Below are positions 45,991-55,528 of a DNA stretch of 64,000 nucleotides, one piece after another. Source of the DNA: Sarocladium kiliense (taxonomy: Eukaryota; Ascomycota; Sordariomycetes; Hypocreales; Sarocladiaceae). Within the stretch, counting starts at the first letter, position 1. Every line of letters begins with the position of its first letter. A model generated the notes under the pieces. The model was given only the letters and a program-made list of their open reading frames with translations. It had not been told where the DNA came from and ran no database searches. The DNA is taken from contig JAUZTG010000042.1 in NCBI GenBank assembly GCA_030734395.1, forward strand, positions 248,001-312,000, given 5' to 3'. Position numbers and translations under genes: made by a program.

Positions 45991-46677
45991 TTACAGGGCA
46001 AAGACAGCAGCGACGAGCGCGAAGAACGCAACGCCAGAGCCGACGAGCTGAGAAGCAGCATCAGGCTCATCAGTGCTGGTCTGTCCAGTAGAGCTACCAG
46101 TACCAGTACCAGTCTCCTCAGAGTCAGTGGCAGATCCGGACTCGTTGCTGCTGCTGTCATCGGAGTTGTCAGAGCTGTCGGAGCTGCCAGTAGAGCCGGC
46201 GCCGCTGGCAGAGTCGGTGCCAGTGACCTTTGCGTCATTGCTGCCACCGTTGCTGCCGCCGTTGCTGCCACCAGCGCCGCCAGTGGCGCGGGGAGTTCCC
46301 TCGGAGGTGTTGTAGTACCACTTGGAAATGCAGTCGGCGCGGCACTCCTCGTACTTCTTGGACCCGGCGTCGCTGCCGTCGCCCTTGGGGCAATCGCCAA
46401 CGCACTTGTCGAGCTGGATGACCTGGTCCTCAGACGGGTTGGGGACCTATTTGCGAATCATGTTAGTAACTTGACACGCTCTTGACTCGTTATCAGGAGC
46501 AGAACGTACAGGGTTGCAACGGGCCTTGCAGTCAATGTCGTTCTCGCCGCACTTGTCGAGGCAAGCGACGATAGAGGCCTGAGCAGGGTCCAGAGAGAAG
46601 GTGGGAGAAGCGCTGGTGGACTGAGCGATAGCCACGGCGCTGAGAGCGCTAGCGATGAAGACGGCAGTGAAGCGCAT
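45991..46677 (-). CDS. GPI-anchored protein with four CX3C motifs
   Basis: Two exons (46677-46510, 46446-45991) give 207 residues. A signal peptide (about 1-18, ending AIAQ) is followed by a Cys-rich region (about 39-100) whose eight Cys form four C-x3-C motifs: CLDKC, CKARC, CVGDC, CRADC. LDKC occurs in both halves, which suggests internal duplication. A Gly/Ser/Asn/Thr-rich, probably O-glycosylated stalk (about 115-185) and a hydrophobic tail (GVAFFALVAAVFAL) complete the GPI layout. It is a likely cell-wall protein; I do not know a function. A longer open frame on the same strand (45903-46400) is a shifted-frame shadow. Confidence 0.8.
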
Positions 46678-48967
46678 GTTGGCGGTGTTGTTGAGGTGTT
46701 GATTAAGTTATTAGATAAAACGAACTAAGTCGAACGATAGCGAGTGAGTGACAGCGAAGAGGAAGGATGCGAACGGGTCTGAACGAGAGTGACAGTTGTG
46801 GTTAAGGAAGAAGAGGGAAGCAAGAGACAGGCCAGCACGGATACCGGAGCAGGGGGAGGGAGGCAGGCTTTATTATGGCCGTTCGGAACAGGCCATGGAC
46901 AAATAGGCATTGATCCCAAGTTGCATAGGCTTGGTACTCATTAGCAATGGCTATTCAGACGCCGGACAAAACGCCACGGCCTCGGCCGATGGAGGTTGCT
47001 TGCCTGCCCCAGAATTGCGTCCGTGTGTAAGTTGGTTAGTGGGCACCCGCGCTGTTCAGGGGGGCGTGCCGGCAACCAAAATAGCTTCCTTCATTTGTAC
47101 AGGCTAGGTTGGCCAGTCACACTGGACTGTTCGCACTGCCGGAGGGGAGAGGAGACACTTTCGGCTGAAGGGGGTGTGTGAGACCCAGACATGCCTTCTG
47201 ACTGGTCAACAAAATCTGGATATCTCCCTACATACTCGCTCATGAGTTGTCTCGCCATGGGGCCCGTCTTCCAAAGCTTGTGATGAACCAGATTCGCTTC
47301 CTGAGATTATTAGCATGATTGTCCACCAAGTACCGAGGAACCACCATCACGCGTTTTTACCTGTTCTGACCCCGGGCCCTACCTTAGGCTAGCCAAGGCT
47401 CCTGGTGTCGATCGGATCCAGCAGGCGGCTGCGCCGACGCTGTAATTTCCCCTCGTCAAGGAACGTCAAGGAACGTCAAGCCACGGCCAAGCCCCTTGCT
47501 TCCCCTGCTTCATCTCGCTGTTCCCTTCGCCGACAGTGAAGTCTTGTTGCTTTTGCAAACTCTACTGCTTGGTTTCGCCATCTCTGTATGCAATGCCGGG
47601 CCACCCTTTCATCGATCGATAGCTCATCGCCACCAAGCACGGCCACAGATATTCAAGGAACATGGTCGAATTGAGAGGGTCCAGTCTCGGCGTGCAGTAG
47701 CTCCAGCTCGTGTTCAACGCGGTGCGCCCCGGCGATGCCCACTTGGCCTGAATGGTCGAAGGTCGCCCTGGGGCTGGAATGACGTTTGGCCGTTGCTTGG
47801 GCGGCCCAGCGCATTTGCATCCATTGGAATACGGGGAAATGCTCCGTGTTTCAGGCCAGAAAAGACATTAATCACGGCTCTTTGTGATCCAGGGCAATCA
47901 CTTTTCCTGCCTCTGTCATCAGAGACACTTGATCAAGTCAGTCGATCAGGCTTGGACAGAGTTTGATCCTATCGACAGGAAAAATGCCTGATGTTACCTG
48001 GCCGAAAGCCACACGCGTCGCGTCCCACCAGAAATCGCCCACAGCATCGCGCCATGCCGGCGTAATTCGAGCATCATAGGTGGGACGAGCTGAGAATCTT
48101 GGTTGAGAGGGAATACGAACTTGGAACCGTCGCGGCCACCCTCCAATTCGCAAAGGCCAACAGCGCCACAAGCGCGCACACGGCGGCAACCGTTTGCACA
48201 GACGGTTCGGTCCAAAGTCAATCACTGGTGGTTCCTGACCCTGACGCCGTTGATTTTTTGCTTTTCAGCTGTCTCACATATGTGCCCTGAAGCTGAATGG
48301 GTAGGGGTACCGATGGTCTGATCAGATGGCGATGGACCGGCGCTGGAGCCTGTCTGGCCACAGTGAAGCAAAATGTCACGTGAGTTCCCTGTCGAGTCTT
48401 CAAGCAACGGCCTCCTTCACCAAGAAGCTCTGCATTCGCGACCTTAGTCCAGACATGTGATCTACAGTAATTGGTGCCATAGACGACACTGCGTCTTTAT
48501 CTGATCCAGTCTCACCTACGTGCTTGCGATGGCATGCATTCCTAATGTCCTTTGGACCAAGGTCTTCCTAAGCATCACCATGTCAACCACGCAGTATCAA
48601 TCCTATTGCTGGCAGCCCGACTCTCACTGGCTTGAAGAACTCCCGGCCGCTTTTCATTGATAATGGGGTAGATACTCCTGGTTCTCACCATCGCCTTTGC
48701 GAATTCCGACACCGCCACCTGGGAGTCTCATAATGTCTTTCTGTAAGTGTTGGTTATTACTTCAGCACTGCTTTACTGTTATGTTATACACATGCTCTTT
48801 TCCAAAAGATCTGATGTCCTAGGCACTGAAGAAATATATCGCGGTGTCATTTCCACCCTCGCCGTTATCTAAACCGTTGTTTCGGCATATGCAATTAGAG
48901 TTATCGGAGGATGTTCCCGTAATATACCTTGATTCAACTTCCCACCGTTGTTCATGTCTTCATGCTA
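46678..48967. other. 2.3-kb region without a recognisable gene
   Basis: The longest gene-free stretch in the window. It contains a short direct repeat at 47455-47480. The longest frame (47496-47966) lacks an ATG start and is Arg/Pro-rich, unlike a real protein. I see no tRNA, transposon end or coding exon. Confidence 0.5.
47455..47480. repeat. 10-bp direct repeat, 2.6 copies
   Basis: GTCAAGGAAC repeated twice and followed by GTCAAG, perfect copies. Confidence 0.7.
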
Positions 48968-50044
48968 CTATGTACCCAGCTGCCAGATTGTCGTCAGAAA
49001 GCTCAACGCCAGAGCCTTCGCCGTGGATAATGCAACCTGGTGACCAATTGAGTCTTCCTCTTCCCCAGTATCCTGGCTTCCCTCCTCCCGGTCATTACTG
49101 TTGCTATTGCTCTCATCGTTGCTGTCGGCAGTGTTGTCATCCTCTTCATCGTCAATGCCATCTTCGTCCTCAGGTTCGGGCGAGGACGTAGGATCCAGCC
49201 CCCTAAAGCATACATAACTTTCCGGGTCATCCGTTTTCGACATGAAGTGTTCGGCATAACATTCCTCAAAGTCAGCCTGCGCTTGCTCTCTATCCTGCAG
49301 GCCGTTCTTCACCATGCAGGCCTGATAACAGGGAAAGCTCATGTCGGACATTGAGCCGCCCTCCCAGACTGACGAAGTGAATCTCTCCTCTGACTGGCGA
49401 CAGCAATTGGCCATGACATCCTCGTGGAAGGTGCCATTAGAACTGAGGACCGGAACCAAGCAGAACGCGCCTTCAGTGCGCTCCACCAACTCTGTGAGCT
49501 CCGTGTATTTGCCAGTGCAGTTTTCGTATTCCTTCATCTCCTCATCCGTCGGTGGTGGACGTGGCGTGCGATCCTCGCAGCCCCATTCTATGGGTTGAGG
49601 CGGGTTGGTTGCTGCGAATCGTTCTCTCACACACTCTCGCAGCTGATCCTCAGCTTCACGTTTCTCGTCTTCACCACCGTCTCCAACTTCGACCCTGCAC
49701 ACCCGATGGCATAGCGTCCCATTCTCAGGCGGAAATGGTCCAGCCTCGGTAGGCAACACTATCTCTGGCCGTTCTTCCTGGATACAGCAGTCTGCCAGAA
49801 CAGTCTCGGCAAGCGCCGTGCTGGAGTCGAGGATTCGGATGGTACAGAAGAATTCTTGCATGTCAACGAAGGGTGCTTGGCCCTCGAGGACTTTGCCGTC
49901 GCAAACATCTGTGTCATTCTCTGCTGCCTGGACCAGCGCTGAGCCGCGGGATCCCTGTCAGTCCAAGCGAGACAGTCGCGAAGTTACCTGCCTGTACTTA
50001 CCAAGCGCAGTCAGGAGCTTAATGAACCTCAATGGAAAGCCCAT
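48968..50044 (-). CDS. GPI-anchored secreted protein with two tandem 8-cysteine modules
   Basis: Two exons (50044-50002, 49938-48968) give 337 residues. The intron starts GTAAGT, has a CTGAC branch and ends CTCAG; splicing creates a clear signal peptide, MGFPLRFIKLLTALALVQAA. The mature part has two copies of one module, each with eight Cys: C-x18-C-x18-CC-x23/24-C-x3-C-x18/21-C-x16/17-C (about residues 27-137 and 157-262). Shared residues include C-x-GK at the start, FC, the CC pair, Cx3C, EC and the last Cys. A Pro-rich linker joins the modules. A long Asp/Glu/Ser/Asn spacer and a hydrophobic end (STAKALALSFLTTIWQLGT) indicate a GPI anchor. I do not recognise the module. Confidence 0.8.
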
Positions 50045-50169
50045 CCTTTCGCGAAATGTTTTCTTCTGCTTTCTTTCGCGAACGTGCAAGATGAAAATCA
50101 CAGTGAAGAAAGCGGCGCAGCATTGCTTATTTTCCCACTTCTTGGCGGTCGCCAAGGAACAGGGTCATT

Positions 50170-52071
50170 CTAATAGACATAGATGAAGTCCTCGTTCTTC
50201 AAATCCGTGATGTCCTCAAATCCCTTGCTACCGATGGCCTCGCCGTCCTGGTCATTGAGGACCCCTTCGCTTTGCTCACTCCACTCCTTTCGATCCGCCA
50301 TGCTGATATCTTTGATATGCTCTGGCTTGCCCATCGCTTTTCTCTTGGCTGCTTGGCGAGCGTTGAGGATCTTGATCCACAGCATGCCTAGGCAGATAAT
50401 CACCGCAAGCGCCACAAACAACGCGAGGTTGGCCGTGAGCCCGCGACTGTAATACGGCTTCTCGGAAGGCCTGAACAGGAATGGTCCGATGATGTTGCCT
50501 GCGCTCGAACCGATAAAGAGGATAGCTGTAGTGACCTTACGCTTTGTATCGCCACCCGTGTTTTGGCCCGACCAAGAGTAGATCAATGGGGAGATACCGG
50601 GGTAGAATGAGATGATGTAGTAACCGACCAAAAGCACCGCGCGGTCGGACTTCGCTCTACCAACGGCTTTGAGGATGGCACATCCAGCAATGGGAGGCAG
50701 ACAGAGCAGAAGAAGAACGGGTGACTTCTTCCCAAGGCGGTTGGAAAGCCAAGCCCCTCCGAGTGTTGCAATCATCTGCACAGCACCGAAGGGGATGTTG
50801 AAAAGAATGGTTGTGAACTTGTCGAACCCGAATGACTCGATGATCAACGGGCCAAAGGTGGATATTCCTCCGCTGGGAATGGAGATGATGAACAGAAGAG
50901 AGAACCAAAGCCAAGTCTTCGGATCAAGGAGACATTCGCGAACATGGTCCCACTTCCACACGCCAGAGCCCATGCCCATCTGATTCATGCGGAGACGTTC
51001 AACCGCAATAAGCTTGTCTTCTTTGTTGAGGAACTTGGCTTCCACCGGCGAATCTGGCATGAAGATGCTGTTGGACATTAGTGTATTGTCCAGGGGAGAC
51101 TGAGCCAGGTGAATGTGTGAACTTACAACATGAGGACGGAATACGCCACCGTGATAGCACCGCAGAAGAGGAAGATGATCTACACATTGTGAGCTGCGCC
51201 GAAGAGCCCTTGGACATGCGAGTACACACCTGATACGAATGGAGTGATGACTTGATGTGGCCAAGTCCATAAGTCAACAGACTTCCGAGCTATGATCACG
51301 CTTGGTAAGTACTCAATACAGCTTTATCATATGTTGTGGAACTCACGATGTTGATAACACCCAGCATGGCATACCAAGCGGCGTTACGGGTGGTCTGCTC
51401 CCTTCGCCTGTACCACATCTGGACAACCGCGATGCAAGTCGGAGCTGTCAACCAAGGCTGTTAGAGATATATCTGAAAGGGCTACATTTTGATGAGAACT
51501 TACCAACAGATGCTTCAAATGCGCCAAGCAGCAGCCTGGTTGCCATCAAACCACCAAAGTTGTGGGCAGCCGCCATGCAGCACAACACGGCTCCCCAGCA
51601 GAGCACCATGGTCGAGAAGAACTTGCCAATGGGGAACCTGACAAGCATGTACGCAACAAGAGGTTGGAAAACCAGCTGGGCGCAATAAACAACTGAACCC
51701 AGCCAACTGAACTGATTTCCAACAAGATTTGTATCCTTGATAATGCCGAAAACCGAGGCATAACTCAGCGTCGTTTTGTCAAGTGATTGCAGACAGTATG
51801 TGATAAGGAGAAGAGGCAGGATGCGCCAGTCGATAAGTCGGAGAACCCGGGCGTTGTCCTCTGGAGTGACGATAACAGCGTGATCTGCTTGCTTCAGGAA
51901 CTGGGCGGCCTTGTCTCGCCCAGACTTGGTTTTGATGGCCGTGACTGCATCATCAGTCTCTTGCGGTCCATCAACATTGTTGGGAGGTGGCGCTGCATTG
52001 TCCCTCTCTATGTCCTGGGCTCCTTCGATATGGAGCGTGCCATCTTGACCGTGTTTATCAGGCGTGGCCAT
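50170..52071 (-). CDS. MFS transporter, Dal5-like anion:cation symporter family
   Basis: Five exons (52071-51504, 51444-51347, 51289-51230, 51179-51127, 51067-50170) give 558 residues. About 80 cytosolic residues precede RLIDWRILPLLLITYCLQSLDKTTLSYASVFG, the standard first segment of the allantoate-permease group (DKTTLSYA motif). Then GNQFSWLGSVVYCAQLVFQP, MWYRRREQTTRNAAWY in the central loop, FLNKEDKLIAVERLR, and a C-terminal half with GISPLIYSWSGQNTGGDTKRKVTTA. Two small exons (60 and 53 nt) are in frame and restore segments expected in the family. It should import an anionic or small organic solute. It is divergent from a GH31 gene, so a glycoside-derived substrate is possible (inference). 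Confidence 0.85.
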
Positions 52072-52836
52072 TACGGGCAGGTAGGGTGACTTTCTGTATG
52101 CAGAGGGATATCGTTAAAATTGAGAATGAAGCGAGGTGATCAAGGACAGAACCGTTGGAAGAGAACGAGGTCGGAGAAGAAGGGGCTATTTGAAGACTCT
52201 GGGCATGTCTCCTAGTTTGCTAAAGCAACTACGACCACATTACGCTTTCATCTAATGGCCTGATGGACCGATAGTGGAGTTATGGCAATAGGACCCTCAA
52301 AAGACTACGGACTTGACTCGGTCTCACCCGCGTCGAGATGAAGAACAACGCAATGGCGCAGTGGAGCCCCATGGGGAAACGGGAAAGTTTGGGGATAGCT
52401 CAACGGGCTACACGGCAGAAAGTATGGAGTATAGGCCAATCAGAGGCATACCTGCGACTCAAGTGCCGTGTTTGCCAGTGCTCGGAGTTTCCAGGGTTTC
52501 GCCCGATGGTGAAGACGGAGAAGGCTGCGTTTTCTCCGATCCGATCGGCACAGGCTTGTGACCTTTTGTGCTCTCGAAGACATAATGGAATAGTCCTGTG
52601 TCCGTAATATCCGACTATTTAAGCTTTCGGGATTAACTAGCAAGCAGTGTTCCTAGGTGTTACGTCGCGAATCGCTCTCGCTGACCGGTCACACTGGATA
52701 CAGCTCATGATACATCGGCCAAACAACGGAGGCCACGGTTCATTCAAAAGCCACCTACTGCCGCGCGATTGCAGACTATTGCCAACTCCTTCATTCGTTA
52801 CTTTGTTGTCTAAGATCCTAGTCCAATTGACCAGTC
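52072..52836. promoter_or_regulatory. Divergent promoter, Dal5-like MFS / GH31
   Basis: 765 bp between divergent start codons. It contains CGG-N8-CGG at 52308-52321, which matches the published consensus for the starch regulator AmyR (CGGN8(C/A)GG). A CCAAT box is at 52436-52440. One such match in this length could be chance. Confidence 0.45.
52308..52321 (+). promoter_or_regulatory. CGG-N8-CGG direct repeat (AmyR-type site)
   Basis: CGG ACTTGACT CGG, a direct repeat of Zn2Cys6 triplets in the shared promoter of the MFS and GH31 genes. Confidence 0.35.
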
Positions 52837-55395
52837 ATGGCACCGCAGAAAGAGCTCATCCCCTCACAATGGGCGTCACAAAGCACACCGCAAGGCGACT
52901 CGAGCCCCTCAATCACATTGACAAGCTCAGACAAGGACCTGCCATTCACCTTCGCATTTGAAGCAGTGCGGAAGAACATTTTTCGCACCACATTCACCTC
53001 AGAAAAGTATCCTTTGCCACCTCACCCCAGTGTGCCTGTCGCAAAGCAGGATCTGTCTGGCGCAAAGGATCTCCAGGTGACCTCTGGCGCCACGAGCAAA
53101 GTTATCTCTACAGCTGGCTTCGATGCAAGAGTAGAATGGGGGACACAGGAGTCTTGTACACCTACTGTGACCATTACCCAGAAGGGCGCCGAGAAGCCAA
53201 TACATCTCGACGTGCCTCATCGTTCTTACACGGTGAATGGCGAAGGTGTTGCGCACTACACTCGGTACAATCGCGGTACGCTGCACGTTGGACTGGGAGA
53301 GAAGGCGGCTCCTATGGACCTCTCAGGGAGGAGATTTGAGCTGTCCTGTATAGACAGCTTCGGCTACGATGTCTACAAGACGGACCCTCTGTACAAGAAC
53401 ATCCCACTGCTCATCAATGCCACGCCTCAGGGCTGCGTGGCCATGTTCTCAACCTCTCACTCGAGGGGCAGCTACAGCGTGGGCTCTGAGATGGATGGAA
53501 TGTGGGGATTCTACAAGGTCTACCGTCAAGACTACGGCGGTTTGGAAGAGTACATCATTGTCGGCGACACGCTCAAGGACATTGTAACCACCTACGCCGA
53601 GCTGGCTGGTTTCCCTCTCTTGGTGCCTCGGTGGGCCTTCGGTTATCTTTCTGGAGGAATGAAATACTCCATGCTCGACGATCCGCCAGCATCAGAGGCC
53701 CTTCTCGAGGTTGCAAGGAAGCTGAAGGAACATGACATTCCCTGCTCTGGTCACCAGATGTCTTCTGGATACACTGTTTCGGAGACACCACCCAAGACAC
53801 GCAACGTCATGACCTGGAACTACCACCGTTTCCCTGACCCCAAGGGCTTTATTGATGAGTATCACAAGCATGGCATTCGTCTGATTGCCAACATTAAGCC
53901 GTACGTGCTCGCCAACCACCCCGAGTATCAGAAGCTTAAGGATGCTGGTGCCTTGTTCACGGACCCCTATACCAAAGAGACTGCCATCACCCGACTGTGG
54001 AGCGCTGGCGGCGGTGAGAGCGGTGAGGGCAGTCACATTGACTTCACATCGGAAGCTGGCTTCAAGTGGTGGTATGACGGTGTTCAAAAGCTGTGTGAGG
54101 TCGGTGTTGATTGCATGTGGAATGACAACAACGAGTACACAATCACCCACGATGACTGGGAATGTCGCCTTGATCTCCCAGGATTGGATGTCCCCGAAAC
54201 TGGCAAGGACAGGCCTCAGGTTGGATTCTGGGGTCGTTTCGTCAATACGGAACTCCACGGAAAGGCTTCACATGATGCCATGGCAGACTTCAGCCCGGAC
54301 AGGCGTCCATTCGTTCTGACTCGTGCTGCTACTGCTGGTACGATGCGCTATGCTTGTAGCACTTGGAGTGGCGATAACATCACCAGCTGGCCAGGTATGA
54401 AGGGAGCCAATGCTGTATCTCTCAACGCAGGAATGAGCTTGATGCAGTGCTACGGACATGACATCGGCGGATTCGAAGGACCGCAGCCAACGCCAGAGCT
54501 CCTACTTCGCTGGGTCCAATTAGGTTGCCACTCGCCCCGATTTGCCATCAATTGCTTCAAGACTGGATCAGACAACCAAGTCGGCGACGTGATTGAGCCA
54601 TGGATGTATCCCTCAATCACCCCCATGATCCGCAGCGCCATCAAGCGTCGCTATGAAATGATGCCATACATATACTCCCTCGCCTTGGAGAGCCACAAGA
54701 CAGCTGTGCCTCCACAGAAGTGGACTGGCTGGGGCTATGAGTCGGATCCCGAAGTCTGGACTCCTGAGATCATGGATGGAGAGACGCAGTACTGGTTCGG
54801 TGACGCTCTGCTGGTGGGAGGTGTGTACGAGGCCGGTGTCAACAGGGGCAGGATGTACCTACCCAAGGCGACGAATGACGATGAGGGATACCTCAACATC
54901 AATGCCCCTTATCAGCACCTGTCTGCTGGTCAGTGGGTGGACATCGACGCGGAGTGGCACGGCGCTGGCATCCCTCTTCTGGCAAAGGTTGGCTCTGCTA
55001 TCCCAGTCGGTCGAGACGTGCAAGTGCTGTCTCCTGGAGAGAAAGATAATGTGGCCAACCTACCTCTCGACGACTATCGAGCTGTTGAGATATTCCCACC
55101 ACCTCCAGCCTCGTCCAAGAACAACAAGCCCTATAGCACCACGTGGCTCGAGGACGATGGGATCTCGTCGGTTGCCAAGAACAAGATCTCCGAGTACAAG
55201 ATCACCTACCAAACCAACGATGATGAGATCCAGGTGGAATTCGAGAGAAATGAGTCTTCTGGGTTTGAAGCACCGTGGAAGACACTGGCCGTTGTCCTCC
55301 CCGCAGGCGATGAGAGGCTCGTTACTGCGAAGGGATGGAAGGTTTCAGAACTGAAGAGAGATGGAAAGGGACGGAGACGCTTCGAACTTTCATGA
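52837..55395 (+). CDS. GH31 alpha-glycosidase (alpha-glucosidase / alpha-xylosidase type), intracellular
   Basis: Intronless, 852 residues, no signal peptide. N-terminal beta domain (to about 270) then the catalytic barrel. The nucleophile is Asp430 in CMWNDNNEY, and the acid/base is Asp513 in WSGDNITSW. Flanking family motifs: WAFGYLSGGMKY, HGIRLIANIKPY, GHDIGGFEGPQPTPELLLRW and CHSPRFAINC. A proximal C-terminal domain (AGQWVDIDAEWHGAGIPLLAKVGSAIP) follows. It should release alpha-linked glucose or xylose from small oligosaccharides in the cytosol. Specificity cannot be read reliably by eye. The divergent MFS and the nearby Zn2Cys6 gene suggest an uptake-and-cleavage unit. Confidence 0.9.
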   Translation: MAPQKELIPSQWASQSTPQGDSSPSITLTSSDKDLPFTFAFEAVRKNIFRTTFTSEKYPLPPHPSVPVAKQDLSGAKDLQVTSGATSKVISTAGFDARVEWGTQESCTPTVTITQKGAEKPIHLDVPHRSYTVNGEGVAHYTRYNRGTLHVGLGEKAAPMDLSGRRFELSCIDSFGYDVYKTDPLYKNIPLLINATPQGCVAMFSTSHSRGSYSVGSEMDGMWGFYKVYRQDYGGLEEYIIVGDTLKDIVTTYAELAGFPLLVPRWAFGYLSGGMKYSMLDDPPASEALLEVARKLKEHDIPCSGHQMSSGYTVSETPPKTRNVMTWNYHRFPDPKGFIDEYHKHGIRLIANIKPYVLANHPEYQKLKDAGALFTDPYTKETAITRLWSAGGGESGEGSHIDFTSEAGFKWWYDGVQKLCEVGVDCMWNDNNEYTITHDDWECRLDLPGLDVPETGKDRPQVGFWGRFVNTELHGKASHDAMADFSPDRRPFVLTRAATAGTMRYACSTWSGDNITSWPGMKGANAVSLNAGMSLMQCYGHDIGGFEGPQPTPELLLRWVQLGCHSPRFAINCFKTGSDNQVGDVIEPWMYPSITPMIRSAIKRRYEMMPYIYSLALESHKTAVPPQKWTGWGYESDPEVWTPEIMDGETQYWFGDALLVGGVYEAGVNRGRMYLPKATNDDEGYLNINAPYQHLSAGQWVDIDAEWHGAGIPLLAKVGSAIPVGRDVQVLSPGEKDNVANLPLDDYRAVEIFPPPPASSKNNKPYSTTWLEDDGISSVAKNKISEYKITYQTNDDEIQVEFERNESSGFEAPWKTLAVVLPAGDERLVTAKGWKVSELKRDGKGRRRFELS

Positions 55396-55528
55396 TCGTG
55401 AGACGCATACATCTAGACCCACAAGCACATGGAAAATAGCACGAGCTTTGACGGTATATCTGAAGCCTATAACCTAGCTTTACTGAGCTCAGGGTCTATC
55501 CTGACCATGCAAAGTCTGTGGTCATCTG

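Noticed and set aside
45903..46400. 165-codon Ala/Leu/Pro-rich frame
   Set aside because: Shifted-frame shadow of the CX3C GPI protein; the true frame continues the signal peptide and Cys motifs of exon 1.
47496..47966. 156-codon open frame on the plus strand
   Set aside because: No ATG at its start, Arg/Pro-rich and without protein-like hydrophobic pattern beyond the first 30 codons.
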